DNA of 44,678 nucleotides from NCBI GenBank assembly GCA_900066355.1, contig FMEL01000021.1, positions 1-44,678 of the forward strand, read 5' to 3'. Within the stretch, counting starts at the first letter, position 1, and each line of letters opens with the position of its first letter. Source of the stretch: an uncultured Ruminococcus sp. (GTDB taxonomy: Bacteria; Bacillota; Clostridia; Lachnospirales; Lachnospiraceae). Made by a program: the position numbers and the translations under genes. The notes under the pieces are model-generated. The model made no database searches and had not been told where the DNA came from. It saw only the letters and a program-made list of their open reading frames with translations. Positions 16,333-24,264 of this stretch are shown here, piece by piece.

Positions 16333-17109
16333 TCAGAGACACTTATATGCAATGATCGTTACTGTGCCTTTGCCGGGGTAGCGCTTCATTGAATATCTTT
16401 TAGGGAAAGCTTCGATCAGTTCCGGAAGTTTGACATAACCGTAAGTACGTGCATCGAAATCCGGCTTCGCACGTTTGATATACTGACCGGCAGAACTTAC
16501 ATTGACATAACCGTCATCATCCTGGTATTTGTCCCAGGCGATACGAAGAAGCTTGTGAATTCCTTTGAGTTCTTTTGCTTCTTTTGCCTTACGGCGTTCT
16601 TCGGCAGTTCCCTGTGCGTTTTGCTTTGTGCCTCCTGACTGTTTCTGAACGGCGGCAGTCTGCGTATCCGTATCTTTGCTTAAGTTTTCAAGATAGACAA
16701 ATTCATCACAGGCATTGCGGAAAGGTTCCGGCGTCTTTTTCTCACCGACTCCCATAACGAAGACTCCGGATTCACGAAGTTTGATCGCGAGAGGCGTGTA
16801 GTCACTGTCACTTGCGACAATGACAAAGGCATCGTAAATGCCGCTGTGGAGAAGATCAAGCGTATCAATAACGAGTGCCATGTCTGTCGCATTTTTGCCG
16901 GCAACATAGTCAAACTGCTGTTCCGCTTTGATCGCAAGACGTTTTAATTCATTTTCCCAGTTTTTGAGAGAACCTTTGCGCCAGTTACCGTAAGCACGTT
17001 TGACGACGATGCGGCCATTTGTTGAGATTTCCTGTATAACAGATTCCAGTTTGGAAAGCTGTGTATTATCAGCATCTATCAGCATTGCAATATTTTTGAG
17101 ATTTTTCAT
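16333..17109 (-). CDS. NYN domain protein with C-terminal LOTUS/OST-HTH domain
   Basis: A 258-residue protein. Residues 1-150 form a PIN-like NYN domain (LabA/DUF88 type) with the acidic positions MLIDADN at the start, ATDMALVIDTLDLL in the middle and VASDSDYTPL, the pattern of metal-dependent RNases. A charged Gln-, Lys- and Glu-rich linker follows (150-185), then a C-terminal OST-HTH/LOTUS domain (about 187-258) containing VNVSSAGQYIKRAKPDFDARTYG-like helices (quoted in parts: YIKRAKPDFD, YGYVKLPELIEAFP). LOTUS domains bind RNA. The combination suggests an RNA-targeting nuclease, substrate unknown. The gene stands alone on the minus strand between the two metal exporters. Confidence 0.9.
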   Translation of the reverse strand: MKNLKNIAMLIDADNTQLSKLESVIQEISTNGRIVVKRAYGNWRKGSLKNWENELKRLAIKAEQQFDYVAGKNATDMALVIDTLDLLHSGIYDAFVIVASDSDYTPLAIKLRESGVFVMGVGEKKTPEPFRNACDEFVYLENLSKDTDTQTAAVQKQSGGTKQNAQGTAEERRKAKEAKELKGIHKLLRIAWDKYQDDDGYVNVSSAGQYIKRAKPDFDARTYGYVKLPELIEAFPKRYSMKRYPGKGTVTIIAYKCL

Positions 17110-17197
17110 AGAAATAAGTCTCCTCGTAATATGTAAACATTATTAATAAAACTATATCATTTTCTGAAATCTTTTTCCAGATGGATTCCGGGAAATC

Positions 17198-17226
17198 TGG
17201 ATTTATTCACAGAAATGTGGTAAGAT
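17198..17226 (+). promoter_or_regulatory. Weak promoter for the CDF exporter
   Basis: TGGATT (17198-17203) and TAAGAT (17221-17226) are 17 bases apart, 28 bases ahead of the gene. Both boxes deviate from consensus, so this is tentative. Confidence 0.3.
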
Positions 17227-17254
17227 CGAGGGAATACAGACAGGGGGAATCTAT

Positions 17255-18424
17255 ATGATTACATTTTTGGCATCCCTTTTTATTAAGGATCGCCGCAATT
17301 ACAATTCGCCGGAAGTCCGGCAGGCATATGGCATTTTAAGTGGTGCAGTCGGAATTGGACTGAATATTCTGCTTTTTCTTGGCAAATGGATTGCAGGAAC
17401 GGTGAGTGGTTCTATTGCTATTACGGCAGATGCGTTTAACAACCTGTCGGATGCGGGCTCTTCGATCATTACGTTAATCGGTTTTCGGCTTTCCGGACAG
17501 GAGCCTGATCCGGAGCATCCATTCGGACATGGCAGGATGGAATATATTTCCGGACTTCTGGTATCGGTAGCAATACTTGTCATGGGATTCGAACTCATCT
17601 GGTCATCACTTGGTAAACTGCGTTCCCCGGAACCGATTGAGAGCAGTGCACTGGTATGTGTGATTCTGATCGCATCCATTCTTGTGAAAGTATATATGTT
17701 TTTTTATAATCGTTCACTGAGTAAAAAACTGGATAGTGCAGCAATGAAAGCAACATCTGTTGACAGTTTGAGCGACACTGTGGCAACGACACTTGTTCTG
17801 ATCGCCACACTGATCAGCAAATATACGGGACTGCTTCTTGATGGCTGGTTCGGAATCCTGGTAGGATGCTTTATTCTTTATACAGGTGGTTCTACACTGA
17901 AAGAAACCATTGATCTTCTTATCGGACAGCCGCCGAAGCAGGAATTTATCGATGAAATCCGTGAAATTGTTCTGGGACATTCGATGGTTCATGGTGTACA
18001 TGATCTGATCGTTCATGATTATGGTCCTGGACGTGTGATGATCTCACTTCACGCAGAAGTGGATGTGAACGGAAATATTCAGGATATTCACGAACAGATC
18101 GATCATATTGAACATGAACTGCAGGAAAAACTGCATTGTTCCGCAACGATCCATATGGATCCGATCGTGACAGATGATGAGGAAGTCCTTGCGATGAAGG
18201 CAAAAGTAGAAGAGATGGTACATTTTCTGGATGAATCCTTCAGTATGCATGACTTCCGAATGGTAAAAGGTTCGACCAGAACAAATCTGATCTTTGATGT
18301 GGAGGTTCCGAGAAAAACTTCCTATACAGACAACGAGATTGTGAACTGGCTGAAAGAGCGGATACACGAACTGCCGGGAAGCAAGTATTTCGCGGTGATA
18401 CAGATCGATCATGAATACTATTGA
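17255..18424 (+). CDS. Cation diffusion facilitator (CDF) family exporter, probably Mn2+
   Basis: A 389-residue member of the CDF family with six membrane helices in the first 215 residues and a long cytosolic part. The transport site shows ADAFNNLSDAGSS in TM2 and SVDSLSDTVAT in TM5. An Asp-x3-Asp in TM5 instead of the His-x3-Asp of zinc exporters, together with Asn-x3-Asp in TM2, is the pattern reported for Mn2+ CDFs such as MntE. HPFGHGRMEY is the conserved TM2-3 loop. After the usual C-terminal metallochaperone-like fold (to about 300) there is an extra segment of about 90 residues that looks like a second copy of this fold (MHDFRMVKG, NLIFDVEVP). GGGGG precedes the start. Confidence 0.9.
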   Translation: MITFLASLFIKDRRNYNSPEVRQAYGILSGAVGIGLNILLFLGKWIAGTVSGSIAITADAFNNLSDAGSSIITLIGFRLSGQEPDPEHPFGHGRMEYISGLLVSVAILVMGFELIWSSLGKLRSPEPIESSALVCVILIASILVKVYMFFYNRSLSKKLDSAAMKATSVDSLSDTVATTLVLIATLISKYTGLLLDGWFGILVGCFILYTGGSTLKETIDLLIGQPPKQEFIDEIREIVLGHSMVHGVHDLIVHDYGPGRVMISLHAEVDVNGNIQDIHEQIDHIEHELQEKLHCSATIHMDPIVTDDEEVLAMKAKVEEMVHFLDESFSMHDFRMVKGSTRTNLIFDVEVPRKTSYTDNEIVNWLKERIHELPGSKYFAVIQIDHEYY

Positions 18425-18433
18425 GTAAAGAAA

Positions 18434-18461
18434 TTGACAGATAAAAATAATCTGGTATAAT
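18434..18461 (+). promoter_or_regulatory. Strong sigma-A promoter for the nucleobase permease
   Basis: Perfect TTGACA (18434-18439) and TATAAT (18456-18461) with a 16-base spacer; the start would be near 18468, just before the pseudoknot leader. Confidence 0.8.
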
Positions 18462-18473
18462 TAAATAATCGAG

Positions 18474-18564
18474 ATGTTATTTAGTGCGCTAACATGAGAA
18501 ACCGCACCTTGAAAGGAAACGACAGAGAACTTCAAAGATGAAGATGGTTGTTGTTTCCTTTTTT
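18474..18564 (+). promoter_or_regulatory. Candidate riboswitch: H-type pseudoknot plus intrinsic terminator
   Basis: ATGTTA (18474-18479) pairs with TAACAT (18490-18495). Its loop contains GTGCG (18484-18488), which pairs with CGCAC (18503-18507) beyond the stem, making a compact H-type pseudoknot with the A-rich connector GAGAAAC. Six bases later AAGGAAACGACA (18513-18524) pairs with TGTTGTTTCCTT (18549-18560), a 12-bp stem with one G-U, running into TTTTTT. A further hairpin (AGTGGA with TCCGCT, about 18579-18605) and GTTTTT follow. This arrangement, small pseudoknot then terminator ahead of a permease, looks like a metabolite-sensing attenuator. It does not match the purine riboswitch or PyrR site as I know them; its ligand is unknown. 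Confidence 0.6.
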
Positions 18565-18649
18565 GCTGCACGTGTATAGTGGAAGTGCCGGTAACATGTC
18601 CGCTGTTTTTATCAGGGCTCGAACGAGAGAGGAGAAAAGGAGAAACTAA

Positions 18650-20107
18650 ATGGAAACAAAAGAAAAAAACACTGCAACACCGTATGACCTTGACGGTAAG
18701 CCACCGCTGAAACTTGCGATTCCGCTTGGATTACAGCATGTTCTGGCAATGTTTGTCGGCAACCTGACACCGCTTCTGATCATCACAGGAGTCTGTGGTA
18801 TTGAATCAGGAAGTGCCCTGCAGGTAGCGCTTTTGCAGAATGCCATGCTGGTAGCAGGTATCGTTACATTGATTCAGATCTACACGATCGGACCTGTTGG
18901 TGGTAAACTTCCGATCGTTATGGGAACAAGTTCCGGATTTATCGGTGTCTGCAGAAGCGTGGCAGTTACGATGGGAAGCGGAGTTGCCGGTTATGGAGCA
19001 ATTCTGGCAGCCAGCTTTATCGGTGGTCTGTTTGAAACTGTACTTGGAGGTTTCTTAAAGCCACTACGTAAATTTTTCCCTGCAGTTGTAACTGGTACAG
19101 TTGTACTGTCTATCGGACTTTCACTGATTTCTGTCGGAATCGGTTCTTTCGGCGGTGGAAGTACAGCACCGGATTATGGTTCCCTCGAAAATCTTTTTGT
19201 AGGTACTGTAGTTCTGATTGTAATCATAGCACTGAAACATGGCACAAAAGGATTCACCAGTTTTTCATCGATTTTGCTGGGTATTATTGTAGGGTATATT
19301 CTTGTATCCATCATGGCAATGGTGTTGCCGACTACTTTTACATACACCGATGAAACAGGTGCCGTCGTTGAAGCAACAAAGTCCTGGGTAGTCAACTGGA
19401 GTAAGGTGGCAGACGCATCCTGGTTTGCAATTCCGAAGATCATGCCGGTCAAATGGGTATTTGATGCAAAAGCAATTGTTCCGATCTGTATCATGTTTGT
19501 CGTTACCGCTGTTGAAACAGTTGGTGATATTTCCGGTATTACAGAAGGCGGTCTTGGACGTGAGGCTACTGACAAAGAGCTTTCCGGTGGTGTTATGTGT
19601 GATGGTCTCGGATCTTCTTTTGCGGCACTGCTTGGTGTTCTTCCGAATACTTCTTTTAGCCAGAACGTTGGTCTGGTTGCCATGAATAAGGTCGTGAACC
19701 GTTATTCAATCGGAATCGGCGGTATTTTCCTGATCGCATGTGGTCTGTTTCCGAAGCTTGCCGCTCTGATTTCCATTATGCCGCAGAGTGTTCTGGGCGG
19801 TGCAGCGGTTATGATGTTCTCATCAATCGTAATCAGTGGTATTCAGCTTATCACAAAATGGCCACTGTCTCCGAGAAATGTGACGATTGTGTCTGTTGCA
19901 CTTGGTGTTGGCTATGGACTTGGCTCCAATTCAGCCGTACTTGCACAGCTTCCGGAAAGTATTAATCTGATCTTCGGTGGCTCCGGTATCGTGCCGGCCG
20001 CGCTGTTTGCGATCATTCTGAATATCATCCTTCCGAAAGATGAAAAGACGGAAGTGGAGATGGCAGAGGAGATACTGGCAAATGAAAAAGCAAAAGAGAA
20101 AAAGTAA
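18650..20107 (+). CDS. NCS2 family nucleobase (xanthine/uracil-type) permease
   Basis: A 485-residue membrane protein with about 12-14 hydrophobic segments, of the nucleobase:cation symporter-2 family. It starts with the typical GLQHVLAMFVGNLTP segment, has the glycine-rich GTSSGFIG motif in TM3, the conserved ETVGDISGITEGG segment in TM8 and the family signature around SQNVGLVAMNKV. Xanthine/urate members have a similar layout; the substrate cannot be decided. A hydrophilic loop of about 40 residues (about 228-265) is longer than usual. AGGAG precedes the start. It is transcribed alone from a strong promoter behind a structured leader, and terminated after the stop. Confidence 0.92.
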   Translation: METKEKNTATPYDLDGKPPLKLAIPLGLQHVLAMFVGNLTPLLIITGVCGIESGSALQVALLQNAMLVAGIVTLIQIYTIGPVGGKLPIVMGTSSGFIGVCRSVAVTMGSGVAGYGAILAASFIGGLFETVLGGFLKPLRKFFPAVVTGTVVLSIGLSLISVGIGSFGGGSTAPDYGSLENLFVGTVVLIVIIALKHGTKGFTSFSSILLGIIVGYILVSIMAMVLPTTFTYTDETGAVVEATKSWVVNWSKVADASWFAIPKIMPVKWVFDAKAIVPICIMFVVTAVETVGDISGITEGGLGREATDKELSGGVMCDGLGSSFAALLGVLPNTSFSQNVGLVAMNKVVNRYSIGIGGIFLIACGLFPKLAALISIMPQSVLGGAAVMMFSSIVISGIQLITKWPLSPRNVTIVSVALGVGYGLGSNSAVLAQLPESINLIFGGSGIVPAALFAIILNIILPKDEKTEVEMAEEILANEKAKEKK

Positions 20108-20132
20108 ATAAAAGAGAGTAGTTTATGAGAAC

Positions 20133-20169
20133 GGGCAGGGATGAGTGTGAAAACTTGTGCCTGCCTTTT
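20133..20169 (+). terminator. Terminator of the nucleobase permease gene
   Basis: GGCAGG (20134-20139) pairs with CCTGCC (20160-20165), followed by TTTTA. A second hairpin, ATACAG/CTGTAT with inner AAA/TTT and CC/GG pairs (20172-20201), follows directly. Confidence 0.7.
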
Positions 20170-20300
20170 ATATACAGAAAGCCTCGCAAGGTTTCCTGTA
20201 TGGCTTTTGTATATAATTTGGCAGGGGAATGTTTCTCAGACATCCCTGCAGTGGAATCAAAAGGGGCAGTGAGATCGGTAGCGCGTACGCTGATTTGTGG

Positions 20301-20695
20301 TCAGATTCCACGAAATTTCATGTGAATCAGTCCGACGGCGTCAGTGAGTACCCATCCGATTGGAATTGCCATCCAGATACCAATCTCACCGATATAGTTG
20401 GAGAGGAGATAGACGAAGGCAACGCGTGTTCCCAGGGATATCACGGTCAGGATAACGGACATGCCGGGTTTTTTGACTGCGCGGTAATATCCGTACAGAA
20501 GAAAAAGGAATGGCGGAAACGGCCAGAAATACCAGAGGAATCGTAGAATTTCCAAGTGCCCGTAAAAGACAGGAAAAATAATTGTACAAAGATGTTGCAA
20601 TGATTCCGGCAAAGATTACGAGCAGGTAGGACTTCATGCCATCCCAGACCTCGTCCGGCACACGCAGGAAGTGCAGGATCGGATCAATTCCTATA
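20301..20695 (-). pseudogene. Decayed MATE transporter fragment
   Basis: Read leftward, one frame (to about 20520) gives IDPILHFLRVPDEVWDG followed by SYLLVIFAGI and a RALGNSTIPLVFLAVSA segment, the middle of a MATE transporter. Another frame gives LYGYYRAVKKPG, VISLGTRVAFVYLL and a GIWMAIPIGWVLTDAVGL end with stop at 20301, matching the C-terminal helices. The N-terminal half is absent, about 100 residues between the pieces are deleted, and the frame shifts at the junction. It cannot make a functional transporter. Three intact MATE genes lie at 34.6-40.2 kb. Confidence 0.85.
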
Positions 20696-20841
20696 ATGAT
20701 TATATCATAAAAAAAGAATCTGGTAAGATTTGAGATTTACATTATTTAGCGTTTGAATATAAGAAAAATCAGAAAAATCTATATAATGTATACAATTTTA
20801 AAATATCAACAAATTTGAAAGCAAAAAAAAATAATATTTGG

Positions 20842-20871
20842 TTAATCTGTTTCTGTACTCAGTGCTATACT
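20842..20871 (+). promoter_or_regulatory. Promoter for rplY/ctc
   Basis: An extended -10, TGCTATACT (20863-20871), with a possible -35 TTAATC (20842-20847) at 18 bases. The region before it (20700-20840) is very AT-rich and without other recognisable features. Confidence 0.5.
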
Positions 20872-20966
20872 TCTAACCGTAAAAAGTAAACAGAACTTAA
20901 CAAAACCTCCTTTCACAAAACAAAGTTGAAGGCTGCTAAGCATCAGATTTTTGGAGGAAAAGACAA

Positions 20967-21566
20967 ATGAATACTTTAAAAGCTGAAAAAAGAAGCATGG
21001 ACGTTAAGGCAAAAAGACTGAGAAGAGAAGGATACGTTACAGGTAATGTATTTGGTCGTGAGATCGAAGGTTCCATCCCGGTAAAAATGCTGAAGACGGA
21101 GGTTGACAAACTGTTAAAGACTGACCACAAAGGAAGTCAGGTTATGCTTGAGGTAGATGGTCAGACATACGATACACTGATTAAAGAGGTTGATTTTAAC
21201 CCACTGGCAGGTAGAGTTGATGAGATTGATTTCCAGGCACTGGTAAGCAATGAAAAAGTACATTCTGTTGCTGAAATCGTGATTGTAAACCATGACAAAG
21301 TAGCAGATGGTGTTCTTCAGGAAAACATGGAAGAAGTAAATTATAAAGCTTATCCGTCAGCACTGGTTGACAAAGTAGAAGTCGATGTAGCCGGTCTGAA
21401 AGTCGGTGACACGATTCGTGTCAAAGATCTGAGCCTTGCAAAAGACAAAGATATCGACATTAAAGATGATCCGGAAGCTGTAGTACTGACAGTTGTTGCA
21501 GTTCATAACGGAGCAGTACCGGAAACAGAGACACCTGAGGAAGCAGAGACAGAAGAAGCAAAGTAA
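20967..21566 (+). CDS. rplY: 50S ribosomal protein L25/general stress protein Ctc
   Basis: A 199-residue protein of the bL25/TL5/Ctc family. Residues 1-90 form the 5S rRNA-binding domain (LKAEKRSMDVKAKRLRREG, then GNVFG and an LIKEVDFNP/IDFQAL end). Residues 95-185 form the second beta domain typical of Ctc (VNYKAYPSALVDKVEVD, then LKVGDTIRVKDL). An acidic Glu/Thr-rich tail ends the protein. It binds 5S rRNA in the central protuberance and is stress-induced in bacilli. GGAGG precedes the start. Monocistronic with its own promoter and a strong terminator. Confidence 0.92.
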   Translation: MNTLKAEKRSMDVKAKRLRREGYVTGNVFGREIEGSIPVKMLKTEVDKLLKTDHKGSQVMLEVDGQTYDTLIKEVDFNPLAGRVDEIDFQALVSNEKVHSVAEIVIVNHDKVADGVLQENMEEVNYKAYPSALVDKVEVDVAGLKVGDTIRVKDLSLAKDKDIDIKDDPEAVVLTVVAVHNGAVPETETPEEAETEEAK

Positions 21567-21610
21567 TCTGCCTGATCAGAAACTCACACTAACAAAATAT
21601 ATGATAAAAG

Positions 21611-21648
21611 ATCCCTCCTGTAGAGTTGGTTCACAGGAGGGATTTTTT
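21611..21648 (+). terminator. Terminator of rplY
   Basis: A perfect 11-bp stem (21611-21621 with 21633-21643) followed by six T residues. Confidence 0.92.
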
Positions 21649-21845
21649 GTTGCCATGCATCTGAAGGAAGCTGCCGGTGGCAGGTTCTGTAGGTGGGCCG
21701 GTAACTGCCCGATAGCCTGTCGATGGTTTAAAAACCTATAAAAGGAAATCAATGGAAGTTCCGAAAATGGATGGTTTGCTCCAGAGTTACACAAATGCAA
21801 GTCACCAGAACCAATTTTGTCGGAAAAAAAGAACGAATTTTTTCG

Positions 21846-21870
21846 TAACATTTTTCTTTCTCAAATGTTA
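21846..21870 (+). promoter_or_regulatory. Inverted repeat / candidate autoregulatory ECF promoter
   Basis: TAACATTT (21846-21853) and AAATGTTA (21863-21870) are a perfect 8-bp dyad with a 9-base gap, 88 bases ahead of the sigma factor start. A CGTAAC box overlaps the left arm; ECF sigma factors commonly use an AAC-containing -35 box, so this could be the sigma factor's own promoter or a repressor operator. The flanking 21650-21957 stretch has no convincing gene. Confidence 0.4.
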
Positions 21871-21957
21871 TATTGTTGAAAGAGGTAAAATGCCGGTGGG
21901 AGATGTGGGCAGAAAGGCAGTTGCCGGTGCAGAATTTCGGAAAGGGGGAAAACAGAT

Positions 21958-22464
21958 GTGGATAATGAGTTTTTTATGAAGTTATATGGCGCATATCAAA
22001 AAGAATTATATCTGTATTTGTATTCCCTTTGCAGGAACCGGCATCAGGCAGAGGATCTGTTGCATGAGACATTTTTGAAAGCGCTTCTGGCGTTGCCGGA
22101 CGGACATACAAATATGCGGGCATGGCTTTATATGGTTGCGAGGAATCTGTTTTATAATCAGCAGAAAAAGAAATCAAAAGAAATTCTGACAGAGGAACAA
22201 AACGTTGTTCCGGAAGAAAGCACAAATGGAGAGATGCTTGAAAACATCCTTGCCGAGGAAAGCAGGAGACTTCTTTATCAGTCGATTCAAAAGCTGGAAG
22301 TAAGAAAGCGTGAGATCATTCAGATGCAGTATTTTGGTGGAATGTCACAAAAAGAAATTGCTGTAATCTTACATATTACCCCGGAAAATGTCCGTGTGCT
22401 GGCATACCGGGCGAAAAAAGAACTGAAAAAATATCTTGAAAGCTATGAAATGGAAAATGTCTGA
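21958..22464 (+). CDS. ECF-type RNA polymerase sigma factor
   Basis: A 168-residue sigma-70 family protein with only regions 2 and 4. Region 2 covers about residues 5-75 (LYLYLYSLCRNRHQAEDLL, then HETFLKALLALP and RAWLYMVARNLFYN). Region 4 covers about 108-160, with the helix-turn-helix QKEIAVILHITPENVRVLAYRAKKEL. It starts at a GTG at 21958 with AGGGGG nine bases upstream; an ATG three bases earlier is in another frame and stops quickly. It redirects RNA polymerase to stress or envelope genes. The following gene is its probable membrane anti-sigma factor. Confidence 0.9.
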   Translation: MDNEFFMKLYGAYQKELYLYLYSLCRNRHQAEDLLHETFLKALLALPDGHTNMRAWLYMVARNLFYNQQKKKSKEILTEEQNVVPEESTNGEMLENILAEESRRLLYQSIQKLEVRKREIIQMQYFGGMSQKEIAVILHITPENVRVLAYRAKKELKKYLESYEMENV

Positions 22465-22522
22465 TGAAGATATCTGAACAGATTTGGAGAAAAACAAAAA
22501 TATCCGGAGAGGAGGAAATGAA

Positions 22523-23854
22523 ATGACATATCGTGAGCTTTTGCAGTTATATAAACAGGGAAAGCTGGACATGGAGAAGAAAAAACAAGTGGAAGCGGAG
22601 ATCGAAAAACAGGATGCGATCAGTGAATTTCTCTATGAAGAGGGAGATATACCTGATTTTTCTGATCTGGAGAATGGGGAAGACTGCTTTAATAATCTGG
22701 ATGACAAAAATCAAAAGGCAGAATGGCAGGATAGTAAAATTGATGGCAACATAGAGAAACGACAGGGAAATCTGCAAAGTAAACGGGAAGATGACTTTAA
22801 TGAGCAGTTCATGAAGGAAATCCGGCACTCTATCCGCAAGGCTTTTATCAAAATGGGAACAATTGTAGGGGCTGTTGTTTTGATATTTGTGCTCTGCGCA
22901 GTCTTTATCCTTCCGAAAGCAGTCTCAAAATTTTATTACGATCCAAACGAAGCAGCAGGAGCGTATGAAGGAATGACGACGACCAGAATGTCGCTGGATC
23001 TTTCCGTATATTCGGAATTGTATCTGCCGGGAAATTACCGTGATCAGGTAAATGCAGTTTCCAGAGGCTATGGCGAATACGATATCGTTATCCCGCAGAC
23101 TTACACATGGACGGGAAAATTTACTTCCGTCAGCGGTCGACTGGTGCGAGGCAAACTTACTTTGTATGATAACAATATTTTGAGCCGTCCGGCGCTGATG
23201 TTTTACCTTCCGGGAGATGAGAATGCATGGGAAGCATGGGAAACAGATGAGAACGGAAAGGAAACAAAAGTGGATACAGAGGCTCGCAAACAGGAGAGTA
23301 TTCAGTATTCAAAAGAAGAAATTTCCGGATACAACGATAATGACTGGTACACGGCATATGTTTCCATAAATGAACTTATGGACTACAAAGATTTTATCGA
23401 CTGGTTTGAAAAAATTTCTGATAAGAAAGATCTGGAGTGGGGAAATCTCTGGTGTGCAGTTCACACAGAAGAAGAGGACGGTTACTGCGGTGAGCCAAAC
23501 ATTGGTTTCTGCCCGTATGCATCTGGTTCAGGCATGAGCTGGGACAAAGATAAATATCCATATCTGTCGCTTCTGGATAACGCAGATGCTTATAATGAGG
23601 CAGAGGTGACGGATGCAGATGCCATGCAGACACATTTTACCAGTATGCTTTCTTATATGCAGGATCATGATGACATCCTTTCCATGATGGGGCAGTCAAC
23701 TGATTATCAGGAAGACTATCAGAATATGATTGATTATGTAAAGAAAAGCGGTCTGAAGATCCACGGCTTTGCAATCAGTACAAAGAAGAAGACTCTTCTT
23801 GAATTATATAAGGAAGATGTGGTATCTTATATTCAGACAACACCACAAAATTAG
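22523..23854 (+). CDS. Membrane-anchored anti-sigma factor (sigma regulator domains)
   Basis: A 443-residue protein with a cytosolic N-terminal part (1-110), one membrane helix (about 111-130, GTIVGAVVLIFVLCAVFIL) and an extracytoplasmic part of about 310 residues. The N-terminal MTYRELLQLYKQGKLD is a zinc-free anti-sigma-like start, and the layout fits proteins with Sigma_reg_N and Sigma_reg_C domains found next to ECF sigma factors. The outer domain has many Asp, Glu, Tyr and Trp residues, suggesting an extracellular ligand or stress sensor. The start at 22523 has AGGAGG upstream; an ATG at 22484 is in frame but lacks one. It lies 58 bases after the sigma gene. Confidence 0.8.
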   Translation: MTYRELLQLYKQGKLDMEKKKQVEAEIEKQDAISEFLYEEGDIPDFSDLENGEDCFNNLDDKNQKAEWQDSKIDGNIEKRQGNLQSKREDDFNEQFMKEIRHSIRKAFIKMGTIVGAVVLIFVLCAVFILPKAVSKFYYDPNEAAGAYEGMTTTRMSLDLSVYSELYLPGNYRDQVNAVSRGYGEYDIVIPQTYTWTGKFTSVSGRLVRGKLTLYDNNILSRPALMFYLPGDENAWEAWETDENGKETKVDTEARKQESIQYSKEEISGYNDNDWYTAYVSINELMDYKDFIDWFEKISDKKDLEWGNLWCAVHTEEEDGYCGEPNIGFCPYASGSGMSWDKDKYPYLSLLDNADAYNEAEVTDADAMQTHFTSMLSYMQDHDDILSMMGQSTDYQEDYQNMIDYVKKSGLKIHGFAISTKKKTLLELYKEDVVSYIQTTPQN

Positions 23855-23857
23855 AGA

Positions 23858-23900
23858 AGAAATGCAGACATATACGTTGGTGTGTGTCTGCATTTCTGCA
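23858..23900 (+). terminator. Terminator of the sigma/anti-sigma operon
   Basis: A perfect 13-bp stem (23858-23870 with 23885-23897), followed by GCATTTTA. The T-run is imperfect but the hairpin is strong. Confidence 0.75.
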
Positions 23901-23979
23901 TTTTAAGAGAAATAAGATGCAGAATACTTCATCTTTGTGGCTACCAGCAAAGATGTTTACAATAAGGGAGGGCGACACC

Positions 23980-24261
23980 ATGGGAATTACAGAAATGTTG
24001 GATGAATTGAAAAGCAAAGCACGTCGTGACAAGAAGCTTCGGGCAGAACTTCTGGAAACAAGGAAAGATGCACAGCCTCTCAGTGCATTTTGTCGGAAAT
24101 GCAGAGAACTGGGATATGAGATCTACGATATGGATCTGATCACTGCAGGTGAAGAATTTTATGCTACGATGCGCAGGAGCACCAATGGCGGTGGCGAGAA
24201 CTCACCAATGCTTGAAGGCGAGGATGATTTTTACGAATTATTCTTTGCAGGACTGGAGTAA
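23980..24261 (+). CDS. Small Nif11-like protein, function unknown
   Basis: A 93-residue soluble protein. Residues 3-55 (EMLDELKSKARRDKKLRAELL, then RKDAQPLSAFCRKCRELGYE) resemble the helical Nif11 domain that occurs as the leader of some ribosomally made peptides, though it also occurs in stand-alone proteins. The tail carries a Gly-rich TNGGGENSP segment and an acidic DDFYELFF end, with no cysteine-rich core. No maturation enzyme lies nearby, so a peptide natural product is not supported. GGGAGGG precedes the start at 23980; upstream in-frame ATGs overlap the preceding terminator. It ends three bases before the LOG gene and is likely co-transcribed with it. Confidence 0.6.
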   Translation: MGITEMLDELKSKARRDKKLRAELLETRKDAQPLSAFCRKCRELGYEIYDMDLITAGEEFYATMRRSTNGGGENSPMLEGEDDFYELFFAGLE

Positions 24262-24264
24262 ATT

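Noticed and set aside
20125..20325. Small rightward frame after the permease
   Set aside because: It covers the terminator and second hairpin; no family resemblance.
21752..21979. Protein-coding gene upstream of the sigma factor
   Set aside because: The frame spans the inverted repeat and the probable promoter, has low-complexity content and overlaps the sigma gene ribosome binding site.
23980..24261. Ribosomally synthesised peptide natural product precursor
   Set aside because: No modification enzyme, no cysteine or serine-rich core, and no exporter next to it.
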